A DNA stretch of 64,000 nt from Sarcomyxa edulis (GCA_009761415.1 QUOL01000008.1:992001-1056000), one strand, 5' to 3'. Shown: positions 34,331-48,200, counted from the stretch's first letter. The notes: generated from the sequence alone by a model not told the origin. Translations and numbers: made by a program.

Positions 34331-37300
34331 ATGACTGCCCACCCCACCACCTTATGGGAGCCTATGCAGGACGGGAATGTCTTTTATAGGCGGCAACAAC
34401 TCTACTCGATTTCGGGCAAGCTACCTAATTTGAGTGACTACATAATCGCAGGATGTCGTTATGGCGGTCCTTTAGGTCTTTCATGACAGATTATTGGCAT
34501 CCCTTGGAATCTGACAACATCGTTTCTCAGCTCTGATGCGGGATAATTCCAAACTTGTCGCGTTGGGGCGCGCGACTCCTGCGTTCGCGAAGGCTCAGAT
34601 TCAGGTATACTCGCCAGCAGGGGAGGGATTACTGGTGTTCAGTGTGGATATCTACCATCTTGATATACGTTGTCGTGAAAGCTGACGGTTGATCCCAAAA
34701 GTGGGACCAAGGGAAGATCGTTCGTTTCGGATGGACAACAGATGAACGATTGGCGATCTTGAACGAAGAGGGTGTATATCGTCTCTATGATTTGCAGGGA
34801 GACTATCAGCAGTACTCTCTAGGTAGCGAGGCAGGAGAACTGGGCGTGATAGACGCGCGGATTCACGAGAACGGTCTGGTTGCCTTGACAGGATCGTTGA
34901 CGTTATTGGAGGTCAAAGGTTGGGACGGGGCCCGACCTTTGACTCTTGCGAACCCAGGTAAGTGTCTACTTTGATGATAAGCGGGTTTTACAATAAATCA
35001 TATAACCCAGGGCTTTCCGAACCTCCACATACGTGGGCCATAATCCCGCCAGATCAAAATATCTCTAGACACGTCGAGGTCCTACTGTCTGTTGATTCTA
35101 CCATATATTCCGTCGATAATCTGGAAAGCGTGGACCAAAGGCTCTCTCGAGGGCCATTCACGCACGTTTCACCCTCTCCCAATGGCAAGTCGCTGGCCCT
35201 TATCATGTTCTCGGGTACACTCTGGGTGGTTTCGACGGACTTCCAACGCAGTATGGCTGAGTTTGATACGACTACCGTAATTGGAGCAAATGGGCCAGTT
35301 CTCCAAGTAGAATGGTGTGGAAATGATGCTATTCTCGTTACCTGGGATTCCTTGGCGGTACTTGTCGGCCCATTTGGAGACACGCTGCAGTATGTCTCGT
35401 ATCTATTTCTCATGGAGCTCTATCGAGTCTTTCTTTTTTCTAGATACTTCTATTCCGGTCCTACTTTTGCGGTAACAGAGACTGACGGTGTACGGATCCT
35501 GAGTCCAGATGTCTGTGACTTGATCCAGAAAGTTCCTGGTAAGTCGTATGCATATCTAGAACTCATAGGTCTGTCTTATCGTGACCCATAGCATCCTCTC
35601 TATCTGTATTCCGACCTGGTTCAACATCTCCATCGGCTATATTGTTCGATGCATGGGACAGCTTCTCTCAGCGCTCTCCGAAAGCGGACGAGAGTATTCG
35701 CAGTATTCGGCCAGAGCTTGCATCAGCTGTTGACCAATGCATTGATGCTGCAGGACGAGAATGGGAACCTTATTGGCAACGTCGTCTTTTGAACGTGGGT
35801 GTGCCACATCCTTCCTTCTTGAGCTCTATATCAACTGAAAGGCCAGGCCGCCAAATTCGGCCGTGGATTTCTAGATCTCTATAATCCTACGGATTTCATC
35901 GCCATGGGAGAGACTCTCAAGGTTCTAAACGCCGTTCGATTCTATGAGATCGGAATTCCTTTGACCTATTCACAGTATGTTTCGTTCCAGTCTTAGTCTA
36001 GAGAAGCAGCATCTGATGGATATACTTCTAGATATATTTACGCATCGCCTTCTCATCTCGTGACCCGTTTAACCTCCAGAAACATGCATCTACTTGCTTT
36101 ACGCGTTTCGTCATTCTTATCCCTGAAACCCGATGCCGTTTTGAAGCATTGGGCTAGTGCCAAGATCCTTCGGTCGAAACCTTCAACAACAGGCTCTGGG
36201 CAGGATGCTGAGCTCAGCGAGGACGATGATGTGTGTAAATCGATCGTTCACAAATTCGAGCAGCTTGGAGGAGCGAACGTGAGCTACGCTGATATCGCAA
36301 AACGTGCCTGGGAGGTTGGCAGGGCCGGACTTGCCACTAAGGTATGTCTCAAACGGTGTTTCTGGATGTCCTCTGATGATCGTTTTAGCTCCTCGACCAC
36401 GAGTCACGCGCGTCAGATCAGGTTCCTTTGTTGCTCGCCATGAAAGAAGACCGATTGGCACTAGCTAAGGCCGTGGACAGCGGCGATACTGATCTCGGTA
36501 ATTTCGTCGTCGCTAGAAGATCCATTGCGCTGACCGGATATGCTTCAGTATACCATGTTTTATTGCATCTCCATAAACGACTACCCTTAGGATCCTTCTT
36601 TCGCCTGATTGAGGACGGTGGCTCGAGTCTAGCACTCGCAAGCAAACTTCTACAGGTTTACGCGCGTGAACAAAACCGTGAAATGCTCCGAGACTTTTAC
36701 TACTCTGACGACCGCCGGGTGGAAAGTGCAGTTCTTTCGCTGGATGAATCGACTCGATTAACGGTTTGTAAGCAGTCCAGTGATTTGCTATCATACTGAC
36801 CATTTATCGTCAGGACCCTGCCTCGAAAATCACGGCGGTCAAATCTGCGCAAAAATTCTTGTCTGAAGACAAAGATCGGTCCTTCGAAGCCAAGGTAGTG
36901 ATCAAATTCCGATAAGATAAGATAAGATAAGATGAAACTGAGCCCTCTTCGCAGATGATGGACGAGAGCGTCAAACTGCTTACTTTACAACAACAGCTTG
37001 AAAAGGAGGCCGACGGCAAGATCGTGTTTTTTGGATTAAGCGTCAACGAAACAATGCGGACCTGTCTGCTGAACGGTATGTCGAAGAGAGCCGACAAGGT
37101 AAAATCGGATTTCAAGGTCCCAGATAAACGGTACCGTTCCCGATCTTCTATGCAAGTGATCGATCACGCTCAGATTATTTTCCAGGTTCTGGTATGTCAA
37201 ACTACAAGCATTGACCGCGACGAGAGACTTTGAAGGACTAGACGCGTTCGCAAGATCAAAGCGTAGCCCTATCGGTTATGAACCTTTTGTTCGATACTTA

Positions 37301-37578
37301 GTGGAGAAAGGGCACACAAAGGAAGCAGTGGCATATGTGGCACGATGCGATTCGCCGAAGCGTCCTGATCTGTACGTCGAATGCGGGGAATGGCGTATGG
37401 CTGGCAAGGAATGCAAAGAGAGAGGAGACAAGACGAAACTTGAGTATGTGTCCTTCTCATCGACCAACTCTTTCTTGGCTTGGCTGATAAACTTTCTGCC
37501 TCCAGGGAGCTGAGAAGGAAGTGCCCCAATTCGTTGATAACCAGAGAACTGGATCAGATAGCAGCTTCCATGAAGTGA
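34331..37578 (+). CDS. VPS16: Vacuolar sorting protein VPS16
   Basis: VPS16 is a core subunit of the HOPS and CORVET tethering complexes at the vacuole/endosome. The gene has about a dozen exons. Start [27 protein letters not shown] joins in phase to [38 protein letters not shown] and a beta-propeller-like N half ([43 protein letters not shown]). The C half is alpha-solenoid: [102 protein letters not shown] and a C terminus [14 protein letters not shown]. It appears complete. An intron at about 36900 holds a GATAA repeat. Confidence 0.95.
36911..36930 (+). repeat. (GATAA)4 microsatellite in a VPS16 intron
   Basis: Four perfect GATAA units followed by GAT lie in the short intron between the exon ending FEAK and the exon beginning MMDESVK. 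They place repeated GATAAG (a GATA-factor core) motifs in the intron. Confidence 0.8.
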
Positions 37579-37893
37579 TGGCGGTGGCCACAATATGATA
37601 TCTTTCCAAGACCCACTAGCCTTAGCTTACAACACTTACCCGAAGCTCGCGGCATCAAAAAATTCCGTCATAAGAGGGGTGGGATCGAACGTGAGTTTAT
37701 TGATATGCGCTATCAACCTCTATCAACTCGTGTTCAATCTGAAGTTACCGTATGAGCGTGATGATTCCAACTTCATCCAAACTTCCTGATGGTCTTGCTA
37801 ACCGGATGACCTTAGCAGATGCAAACTCCACGCTAAAGACCGACCCGAAAACCGTCCGAGGAGCATGCATCTTGCCTCTTGAATTTTCGAGCG
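37579..37893. other. Intergenic between convergent VPS16 and SYG1
   Basis: The 315 bases hold the two 3' regions. No gene seen. Confidence 0.5.
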
Positions 37894-40800
37894 CTAGATA
37901 GGAGAGTCTTCGTCTGGCTCGGAGACTTTGGATCGACGAGAGCGTAAAGAGGAGCGTTGTCGCGACAGCCAACTCTGTGGAACTTCCTCACGGTCATCAA
38001 CAGCAGATTCTGCAGGGAGCGGCGAGTCAGCCACGATTTTGGTCAGAAGAAAATTAAGTTTTAGGACAGACCTGCCATGTGCATGTAAGGGACGGGAACC
38101 TCGTGCGCGATTCGATATTGATCCTGATTACCCAGCTGTTCGTTCTCCAAACGATCTGAGAAGATTATACGGTTTAAGGGATTGACGCCTGGCGGCCGAG
38201 AGGGAGGGAGAACTACACACAAAAATTCCACTGGCATCTTCTGAGCATCTCTAACATGCCCGCGATAAATGTCCTGCGTAACGCATCCGAGCCATTTTGT
38301 GGTATGTATATGACCCAGATGAATCGAACCAGAACATTAGAAACCTGTTGGAAAGAGAGTCAGCTGATAGTGAGGGAGTCCGACCTGGATTGCTCCTTAC
38401 AATGGCAAAGTAGTACAGCTGAGTAGGGCAAGCTTTGTCAGAGAATGGCGATAGTCTGGATAACGAATTTGGCTCACTGGTATATAGTCTATATAGATTA
38501 GCTCCGGGCGAAGCAGAGGGTATTTTGCGTGGGGCCGTAAAACGGACCAGTCCATGAGAAAGTCCTGAGAAGAATATAAGCAAGGGAACACCAGTATCAC
38601 GAAAACCATAGTATATTCCTTACCCACGAGGAAGCATATACGGAATATACCGTATTGAAGAGGCACCAGGCAGCAAAGCTCGCATCGTGATTATTGCCTA
38701 CACAATCAGTAAATCGCACGGCTAATCACACCAGACGTCTGCACACCTTGATGCCTCCAGATATAATAGCAAAGATAAGAGATAATTCCAGACCCGTATT
38801 TACCGCCCTGTTGGATTGGGAAGCACAAAGACAACAGACGGTCAATACATGCAATGACCCGACAAGAAGGCCACACTAACATTGATTAGATGAGTAACCA
38901 GCCCCGAGTCCACATAACGCTTCACACTCTGTACTAGACGAACAAAGAGCGGCAGGGCAGCCAAGACAAAACCCACAGGCCAATATGGCGAAGAGGAGCT
39001 ACATCTTTGCAGCCAGGGGCTGTCGAAACCTTCTACGTAGACACACACGAAGACATACAGATTAGATAAAGAAAAGATGAGGCTGCAAAATTGGTCGCTG
39101 GATGATGCAGCCAGGGAATGTTAGCCAACAACTTGTTGAATCGAGGGAAGGGGGACGAAACTGACCCCATCCAGAAATCTGTGAACTATAGCGAGAAGAT
39201 GAAGAACAGCCCGGATGAAAATACGGCCCACTGACCTCGACGCGTTTTGTGCCGGATATCAATAATTTTCCAACATTTCTCGCGAGCCAGTATCTCGAAG
39301 GTTTGAACAGAATAGGCAACGGGTCAAACATAACAACAGCAGTGAAGCCCAGCCAGACGAGGGGCCATATAGTAGGTGAGACGGACGGAGAGCCTATACG
39401 GGAGAAGGACAACCAGAATGCGTAGCAGAGCGTCGAGAGGAGTAAGGAAGGTGTCTAAACGAAGGGTCGTTGGTTCGTCTATGGTCAAGGAAGGTCAAGG
39501 AAGGAAACAATCTTACTTCAAAATATTCTCGATGATCAAGTCGTGTTCGGATATCCAACTCTAGCGACGCATGCATGAGCCTCAGTGCAAACACCTCGAA
39601 AACAAGCATGACTAACCGAAGATGAATACATAATTGATCCTCGTTCTTGCCCAAACTACCAGATTAACGCCTACTAGCAGCGCGAACAAGACAGGGATGA
39701 GTAAGATACCGTATATGAACAAGAGCGCGTCCCAGCCCGGAATCGCAGAACGCGTATGGGGCTGGAAACCTGTATGGGATGGAGATCTCAGTAACTGACG
39801 ACGAGGAAGAAGAGAATACAAGGGTACCCTGATAGATCCCGGAGATGAGGGCCGGAACAGCCAACCCTAAGCACATGCCGGACCTGAATGTGCTAAAATG
39901 ATGGCTTTTCTGCAGGGCGCCCGCACGGAGATGGGTCATCGCTTTCTTCTTGTTGCCATGTTCTGTAGAAATTACCAGAGGTTCGAGTCGCAGAGAACAT
40001 CATGAGAAGCGGGAAGGGAGGACTCACCAAAGCGAAGAGCATACAACTCTTCCATTCTTTTAGTCATGCCTTCAACTGTCGACCCGTTGGCGAAAGCGCT
40101 GGTGTCTACCTGTGTATGTTGAGATTCGTAACCTCATCGCGTAATATATGCAAGATTTATCACCTTGTCTTTCATATAGGCGTCTTGGGCTGGGATCTAC
40201 ACAAAAGCGTAAGTCTCACCGGAATAAAGCAGAGATGAGATCTGATCCACCTTGGTAACTTTCTCAAATTTCTTGAGCGCCTTCCGAAATCCTGTCAAAT
40301 TCAGAATCTACCCCTCATTCTGAGCACCCACGTCTCGACGAGGCGGATATATGCCAAACTCACGCGATAATTATTGAGCACTTCCAATGACCTACAGGAA
40401 CACCAGGAAAGTTAGAATAGTTCGCGTCGCTGAAGCAACAGAACTGGTAAGAGCATACCGATAATGCTCCAAAACGGCCTTCTTCAGCTTTTTCTTAGCC
40501 TGCAAGTAATCGTCTGGATCGAGCGTCTTCTTCCTGGATTCAAGTTGTCTAAGACCAGATACTCCTCCTCGTTCTTGGCTCGTCCCACTTCCACTCGCTT
40601 CGGCCTGTCGTTCACTAGCCGTTCGCTCACCAGCATTTCTACCGATCGTGTCTGCCATCCCGTCCTCCATCGCATCTTCAAGCCCGCCAGAACCCTGAGC
40701 ATCAATCCCTTTCCGCAGCTTTACCTTTTGCTTCTTCACACTTCTCGTTTTTGTCTTCGGTTCAATCGGAACGGCAGTCGACCAGGGCCACGGCCACAAG

Positions 40801-41728
40801 GGAAGGTTAGATGCATGGACGGCCTGAGATTTAACGGTCGTTGTTAATGGAGGTCAAAGAGAGACTTGCGGTGCGCACTCACATTGAATACCTCTCCATG
40901 TTCCGCTAACTCTCGTAGCTGCCCCTCCAACACAGCAGTACGCGCCATCATCTCCTTCTCGCGGTCGAGGTAGAACGATTCGATTTTTGAGAGCTGTGAG
41001 TCGAGGAATGTGAAGAAGGCAGCCAAGGCAGCTGTGAAAGCTGGTGATGGTGTAGGTGGTATATGCGGATGTGCGTTACGAGTGGTGCTGATTGTGCGGA
41101 TATGTCTGAGACTGATGTTGCTAGGTAGTATCCGGGTGGAAAGAGAAACGGAGTTTCGATGCACTTGGGGTTCGGTCAGGGGTTTTGATTGGGATTGACC
41201 ACTCGTGCTGGCTTGAAGCGATGGCAACGAATGAGGATTAGCAGAGTCCTTCCCCAGTCCATCTTTCGCATCTCGAGAAACGGACCAAGACAGGACGGTT
41301 TCGCGTGGGTCCAAATCTCCAGTCAAGGTTGCTTGATTTGATAACGCATGGATGAATTCAGGACGAGAAGTGGCCGTAGCTGTGGCATCCGAATCGTTGC
41401 TGTTATTATTGTCACTATCGCTGCCGGAGGAAGAGTGGGTGATCCCTTCCTGCGCTCTGCGGATGGCAGTGATGCGTTTTTTTAGGCCCCGGTAATCACT
41501 GTTTCGAGAAAGTCAGGCAAATGATTCATATATCTCGGAATGCGTATAGAGACGGACATGTAGGCTTTCGTCCATTCTGGGGCCTGTAAATAGCTTTAGA
41601 GATGACTTTGGGCATGTTCCTAATGTGTTTCTCACCTGGGTATCATGTAAGTAACTGATTTCCGGACGAATTATCAGTGAAAGGTGTATAGATCGGCGAG
41701 TATAGTACGCGCACCGTGCAAATTTCAT
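37894..41728 (-). CDS. SYG1: SPX-EXS phosphate transporter/sensor (SYG1/XPR1 family)
   Basis: A multi-exon gene for a membrane protein with an N-terminal SPX domain (inositol pyrophosphate sensor) and a C-terminal EXS domain (phosphate export). Exon 1 is MKFAR (41728 to about 41715). A 19-base microexon gives YLHDTQ, and then come APEWTKAYIDYRGLKKRITAI and a Ser/Asn-rich loop. The SPX end reads FFTFLDSQLSKIESFYLDRE. After AMTHLRAGALQKS come EXS membrane segments: STFRSGMCLGLAVPALISGI, IPGWDALLFIYGILLIPVLF, LLVGVNLVVWARTRINYVFI, RIGSPSVSPTIWPLVWLG, YWPVGFVLAALPLFVRLVQ and WSVLRPHAKYPLLRPELIY. The C terminus is LENEQLGNQDQYRI then PYMHM, an acidic/serine tail and the stop at 37894. Not every exon border was fixed. 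Confidence 0.92.
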
Positions 41729-42255
41729 TCAAAACGTAGCGAAAGCGTTAGGAAGCTTCAAGAGTATAAGAAAACGATAAGAAAAAGAAATCAGACAAAA
41801 GAAGAGAAGCGAAAGAATAAGAACAAGAGCAGGAGGAACCACGGTGACGAACTTGAAATTGAAATTTCTTTCGGGCTGCCGCTGCTCACTACATACGTTA
41901 CCTCTGCGAATCTTCTGCGAGTCGTATGGCGTCAATCAGGCTGCGTTCTACACGGCTACAAGGAGACTTTCAATGCTCACAACTCCCCCGTTGGTGACTA
42001 TTTCTTGTCGTAGAGTTCTGGTACTCGTTAAAGTCTCGAAAGTGACTCGGACCAAACCCAGGCTCACCCATGTGGAGTTCACTAGCAGAACAATACCATA
42101 TTCAAAGATTATTGTGGTAATTAGACCATCATATTTGAAGATGTGATATATATTTCAGCTCGAGAGAAATAAAAACGTCCCCGAAGAGCTTCGAACACAA
42201 GGAAGAGTCGCGTGCAAAAAATGGTAAAGTTCGCCCCTTTACCGCAACTTTTAGT
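41729..42255. promoter_or_regulatory. Divergent promoter SYG1 / MGR3-like
   Basis: About 530 bases between two divergent starts. The part next to SYG1 (41750-41840) is A-rich with many aag/aga runs. No TATA box stands out. Confidence 0.45.
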
Positions 42256-44122
42256 ATGCGTCCATCATGCCTCCGCGTCAAAGTTGGACGGCACTCAGTC
42301 TCATCGCTCCGTCCGACTAGTAGAAGAGCCTACTCGACATCCCCTCCATCGCGCCCAGTGTGGTCGCGTATCAGCCCCTCCGCACCGTTCACAGCCCTCC
42401 TCTGTGTCGGTATAGGTGCTACATCTTATGGAATGTGCCTAGCCTGTTTCTCCTACTACTGTTATATTTGCCTTACGCGTTTTATACAGATACCAACTCT
42501 ATAAATCCCTGACGGTCTGGCCCCCCGAAGTCCGAGCTGACCTACGTGCAGGTATATCCGCGAGAAATAAAGGTGATTTCGACGTCAGCGAAGCCTATCT
42601 CCGCAAGTAAGTTCATTTCCTATTCACTTGTTCCTCGTGCTACTTGTATTCACCTACCCGAAGAGCCCACGAGACGGCCCAAACACTCTCACTCTCTGTT
42701 CTCCAAGATTCCGATTCCAGTTCCCGATGGTCTTGGCTTCTGCCCACCACGTCTTATTCCCCGCAATTAAAACTCTCAGGCATAGCTACCACCCTCGGAG
42801 GCGTCCTAGAAGCAAATCATAAATATGAAGAAGCGTATACGGTGTATCGAGACGAATTTGAACGGTTGCGAAAGATCGTATATCCCGATTCGTCTAACGG
42901 TTCCGGTTCTATGCCTGGACAAGAAAATGTTCGTCTCTTATCACTATCTCACAAACTCGGTCAACTCGCCGAACAACTGCATAAACCTCTTGAAGAGGAG
43001 GAAAAATGGTTGGTTTGGAGTCTCGAGGAAGCTTTGAAGATCGCTGTGGCCAGCTCTCCATCTTCCGTGTCCTCTACCTCCTCACAGTCTACGACTAGAT
43101 CTGCTTCCGAATGGAGTGCAGGGTCTTCTGGATCTATATCGGATGAACACGAAGATGAAGAGTCAGAACACGACAGCGAGCGAATAGTCCTCGCATCCCT
43201 CCCCCTTCCACCGTGGTTGAGTAAAGCTGACCTTGGCGCCCCCATGGAAGCACTAGCAGGGCTATACGAACGCGTTGGAAAAGTCGAGTGAGCTTCTATT
43301 CGGCGTTCAATCTTCTTCAGGGACGTTGATTACATCCCTGATATTGTCAGACTTGCCCTCCCACTCTACCTACACTCCGTATCACTCCTTGTACCACCAG
43401 GTTCCCTGCAGAATAAACTCCCAGTGGGAGATGCCTGTCGAGGTGCGTTGATTCATTCTTGAATTTTGGTGCTTTCGTGTCTAATGTGTCTTTAATGGCT
43501 TAGCGGCATCCTTGATGCATCATATCATCGAACTCCTTATTCATCCCCGCACACCTATACCTTCCTCTCTTCCCAAATCCCCAACCGGAGTGGGTTCTCT
43601 GACAGAAGAACGACTTCATCAGGCCGAATCATGGGGAATCCAATCTCTAGAGCTCCTCCAGCGACCTGAGGTAACTACTTTCTTACGGGATCACCAAGCG
43701 CTCGCTGTCCCACCAAATAAGACATCTTCGTCTTCAAGTAGCAGTTGGTTTAGTACCAGCAGTCAAACCAGCAGCGAGGAGGAAGACGAAGAAACGGAAC
43801 TCTGCGGACACGCACTTGCAGCTGCGTATTTCAATCTTGGGATCTTGAGAGAGGTGAGTGCAGTGGCCATGCGTGTTCTTTCGTTTGTACGGTATCAGCT
43901 GCTTACAGTCAAAATTGAACGATGCAGCTCCGAGAAGATTTCCCCACCGCTCGGAAGCTATACGTAGCAGCTTTGCACCAGTCAACCAAGATGGCTAATT
44001 GGCAGGAATCCAAATCCACCGACGTGAATGTTCCGGAGACAGAGACGGAGACAGCAGAAGGCATAATAGAAGCTCGAAGCGCTGTAAGACGATTGGATTC
44101 CATGAAGGATACCAAAATGTAG
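42256..44122 (+). CDS. MGR3: Mitochondrial TPR protein, MGR3-like
   Basis: The N terminus MRPSCLRVKVGRHSVSSLRP...RRAYSTSPP is a clear mitochondrial presequence. It is followed by one hydrophobic segment (FTALLCVGIGATSYG) and, after an in-phase intron, YQLYKSLTVWPPEVRADLRA. The body has TPR-type helices: KGDFDVSEAYLRKAHETAQ, LSGIATTLGGVLEANHKYEE, LLSLSHKLGQLAEQLHKPLE, PMEALAGLYERVG, CGHALAAAYFNLGILRE and DFPTARKLYVAALHQST. Two Ser/Glu-rich insertions interrupt it. The layout matches fungal Mgr3, an inner-membrane adaptor of the i-AAA protease Yme1. Stop at 44120. Convergent with SEC62, about 210 bases apart. Confidence 0.8.
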
Positions 44123-44333
44123 ACACCACATGTATGAATGTATCAATACGCAGCTCGAATCATAATGGCATCAAGTGGTAGATGGAGAGAAGCAGACCTA
44201 TGAAGGCCGTTCCAAATCTATCGTCTTGCTAGCGTCAACACCCAAATATGATACAGAAAAAAAGCATGGATACGAAGCCATAGCCCGAATTATAGAACAA
44301 AACCAGCTGACGGGACAGACAAAGAGGGGAAGA

Positions 44334-45284
44334 CTACGCATCTTCGTCATCGACTTCTTCGACCTTCGCATTTCGTGAAGGGCGTTCATCAACTTCTACC
44401 TGTCCAGGCGCGGCATCGTCCACCTCCTCAATAAACGCTCCGCCACCATTCGTGCTAGGCGAGGTTGACTTCTTGTCTCCCTTCTCCGCCTTCTCGCCTT
44501 TTCTCTTCTTGCTCTTCTTCTTCGGCAAGTCCCACTCCCATAGTGGTATAAACGACTCCACCTGCATCATCCATTAGTATAGAAGTCACCTAAATAAGGA
44601 CGATAATAGCCACTCACGAATCCCACATCCGCAAACAACTTGGGGAAAATCCAAATCCCAGGACTCGCCACGACAACTGTGACCACATAAAACACCAGCC
44701 TCACAATCGCGATCGCAAAGAACACCCCAATCAGCCCCAACATCCCGATACTAAGATACCACACCCCCAGGCGCATAATGGGTGGCCACAAAGGGAACAT
44801 CACGCCTCCCAACATCAGGGCGACCATCAGCACCCCTCCAGCGTATGTAGTCCACTGTGAGCCCTCGTAGAACCAGGCGTAGTATTCGTCTGGCGCAAAC
44901 ATCTGTTCTTGAATGATGAGAAGTGTCTTTGGTGATGAAGAAGAGGAACCGGATGGGGACCCTCGTTGGACGCGTAGGTAGTATGCGAAAGTGTTGGTGG
45001 TAGCTAGAACGGCTTGGGCTTCAGCTTCTGATGTTACTTTTGGGACGCCTTTCAGTTTGGCGTAGGCAGGGGAAAGAAGGGCTTTAATGGCGGATTTGCC
45101 TGCGAGCGTTGAAGCTAGTCAAACAATTGTACCTGAATCGACACAAGTGGTGAGACTCACCCTTGAAATAATCAAGACGTTTCCCATTCAGCGCGCCCAC
45201 CCTTACTTTAAGACCCGCTTTCCCGCTCCGCAGAAACTGAGCGACGTTCTTTATCTCTGGAGGTGCCTTTGCTTGTTGTTCCAT
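44334..45284 (-). CDS. SEC62: ER translocation protein SEC62
   Basis: Three exons fit exactly: 45284-45161, 45099-44618 and 44561-44334, giving 277 residues. Sec62 works with Sec63 and the Sec61 channel in post-translational import into the ER. The cytosolic N domain (KNVAQFLRSGKAGLKVRVG, GKRLDYFKGKSAIKALL) is followed by FAPDEYYAWFYEGSQW and two membrane segments (TYAGGVLMVALMLGGVMFPLW and YLSIGMLGLIGVFFAIAIVR onward). Then come FVESFIPLWEWDLPKKKSKK and a charged tail ending VEEVDDEDA. The order and lengths match the family. Confidence 0.95.
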
Positions 45285-48200
45285 TGCGGATGGGTATGTA
45301 TTTGGACTCTAGGTCAAATTGAAGCGTTTTAGTGTGGCTGAAACGCAGAATTTAGTAGGCTCGACGTGCTGTTCAATGGATAAACGCGAGAATGTGAAGG
45401 AATGGAGAGTGAAGGCGAGGACGCCAAAGAAGGTGAGGAGATGTGCTGGCGACACAAAGGACGGAATTCGGTTTCTGGTTCTGTGCGTAAACGTGGCTGG
45501 TTTCCCGATTTGGAAATGCTGGTATGGCAAATTCGTGTGATTTTCTTTTGGTGTGTATCTTTGACCTACAAAGCCGTTATGGGTCTACGTATAAATCGAT
45601 GCTGTGATCTGTCTACTTGACCGACTTCAACTGCTACTTTGGCGGCTCAATCACACTGGAGTCAAAACAGAACATTACTTGCATCTACTGTGTCTCGGTA
45701 CAAAGACCTAGATTATTGTGGGGTCCCGCTTTTCTAGTAAAGATCATGTCCGTCTCCATGTATGAAGGCCTGCAAGAGTCAAGGCCAACGAAACAAATTC
45801 CTGCGGTCCTCCCACCATACATCCGCCACGTTAGAAAATTCTGGGCATCGATTCGACTGGGTATGATACTCCCCGGAACGTAGCGGCTTGGTAGCGGCCT
45901 TTATTTTCGACACGATTGATAGTGTCGTCCAGATAAAGGTTATCGCGCGTTGTTTCATTGTCGGAGGCCATTGTCGACAAGAGGATAAAAAAGTGTTCGG
46001 CTCGTGTGTCTCGAGGGCCGTGAGTGGAAACGCGGCTGTACAAATCTGGAATTTACTGGAAGTGTTTGTTTTGGGACGACTGTACAAGTTTCTCGTTCGT
46101 CAGTAGACATCTCATACTGCCGGAGACAGTACTAATATTAATCGCTGAACCCCTTCGAACCCTTGATTCACGCATTCTGGCTTCTGGTGCGACTCGGAAG
46201 AGATCTCAGACTCTAGAGCTATATGGTCAAGCTCTTGACATGTGGCTAGCTTCCTGAATTCTGGATTAGCTCGATGATCCCATATATCCACTGTCGGTCT
46301 CACCTGGCTATAGCGCAGCAGACGCATGAGCATCGTCCAAGAACCAGCTCATTCGACCTGCAAGACACGAATAGCCTCGTCGAATTACTGAAATCAGAAG
46401 AAAAAATTAGCCCTCGACCCTGCCGCGGTTAACTCGAAGGATTCTCTTTCCGATGTCGCAGAGTTCGACTTCCCGCGCATAGCGCGCCCCTTTGCCTATG
46501 AGCGTTACTGACGGAATTGGATATCTCACAGCCTCCCGAACACTGGAAGTGCCTTTTTGTAGCCATTAGTGTTTCAAATACATCGAGGAGCTGCCCTGCT
46601 AGTCGCTCAGTATGATCAGCATGCACTGCACATCATTCATACATATGCCTCGGATCAATGCACCAGAGATCTTGTCAAACGACTGTCAACCAACTTCGTA
46701 GGCCGCGAGGCCCGATTAAGGATATTGCGCGAATGGAACGTTAACGACTTGACATGTCAAGGTCGCAGCAAATGGTAGTGCGACTTATCGTTCTATTCTG
46801 CGGTCACCGTATATTTATCATTCAAGCACAAGGGATCATATCGGTAACACGTACGTCAGTCGAGATACTATCTATGCGATACAGTGTCCTTGACTTGGTC
46901 ATTTCGCAGCAGCTTGAGCTTCTTGGAAATTTGAGCGATGAATGGTTGTTGTCTCGCTCCACGCTACGTTCGATGCATCGGAATGGAAGAATTCGAAACT
47001 ACGGATAGACAGCGTACTTCTCGTCCGTGGGCAGCTCGTCGACAAAAGTTCGGAGGAAAGAGGGATCCAGGATCCAGTCAAAGTTGAACTAGCCGTAACA
47101 GAGAGGAAAGAGACAGTCTGCTCGGGCAGACTGCAGATGTCCGCGAGTGGAATCAAAGTAATGCAATCAAGATATCACGGTGCGACATACACGACGGGTA
47201 CGTCGAGCCAATCAAGTTGGAGTGAGCTTTTGGTGACAAGTCCTCCGATTCGGAGAACGCTGCGAGCCCCATTGAAGCCTCGGGAAGCCGACCTCTGTGA
47301 CGATCAGATACATACCATGATGTAACTGCGTACAGAATATGGTATCGACGGGATTCTGTGACATCTTGTCCGGTGGCACATTGTGGAAGAAACGAGATCG
47401 ACAAAGAGAGCCTCTGGAGTAAGGGTAGAGTTCGCCGGTTCGGTGATGACGAAAATCGAAACGACCGCAAGGCAAGGGACTTTTTGCAGATCATAGTCAG
47501 GGCAGCCGAGTCAAGGGTATGCTGTGAGGAAGCCACAGTACCAATGTACATCGCATGTTGACGATCGTCGATATCCTGTGAGTTTTTGCTATCCGTGGGG
47601 CGAAGGTACGTTGCTTTTCGAAACATAGTACAGTCGTACTTGAGTCGCACATACCTGCGTGCTACAAAGGCGAACGCTTGTTCAATCTGCAGAGAGCTGT
47701 CAGTCGTAATTCGGTTGGCAGATGAAGATACCGACAGACACTGCCTGCGACGACAAGCGTGCAAATGCACAGGTCGGAGATCATTCGATGTTGATGGAGC
47801 ATGGTCAGTCGGATATCAAGAACGTACGATGGCCTCTACAATTGCAAAAGGTTGAACGTTGAACGTTGAAGTCGCGTATGTTCCGGATCAGAGGGAATAC
47901 ATCTCGTCAGAAGGACACCAATTGTCAGGCAGTATGAGACTATCTTGAGACTGGCGCCTAGATAGAAAGGAATTGTGAGTGATGGATGTAGGTGATGAGG
48001 ATCAAACGTGAGTCGCCCTGAGTGGGAGAGCCTACCAACGGAGGGATCCATCCATGCAATTGCCATGGAGAATGTTTGAGCTGCAACAAAATAATTTCAT
48101 CCATCCATCACGACCAGTCTCAGTATAAACCCATAAACCCACCGAGTATATCCTGGCATATCAGGACAATTCCAGGAGTGTTCTGAGATTTTTCCGAGTC

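Noticed and set aside
37928..38185. A + strand frame of 85 codons between VPS16 and SYG1
   Set aside because: It is antisense to the last exons of SYG1 (acidic/serine tail and LENEQLGNQDQYRI).
47153..47770. A 205-codon - strand frame
   Set aside because: It starts at GTG, has no recognisable domain and overlaps an equally long opposite frame; kept only as a note in the gap entry.
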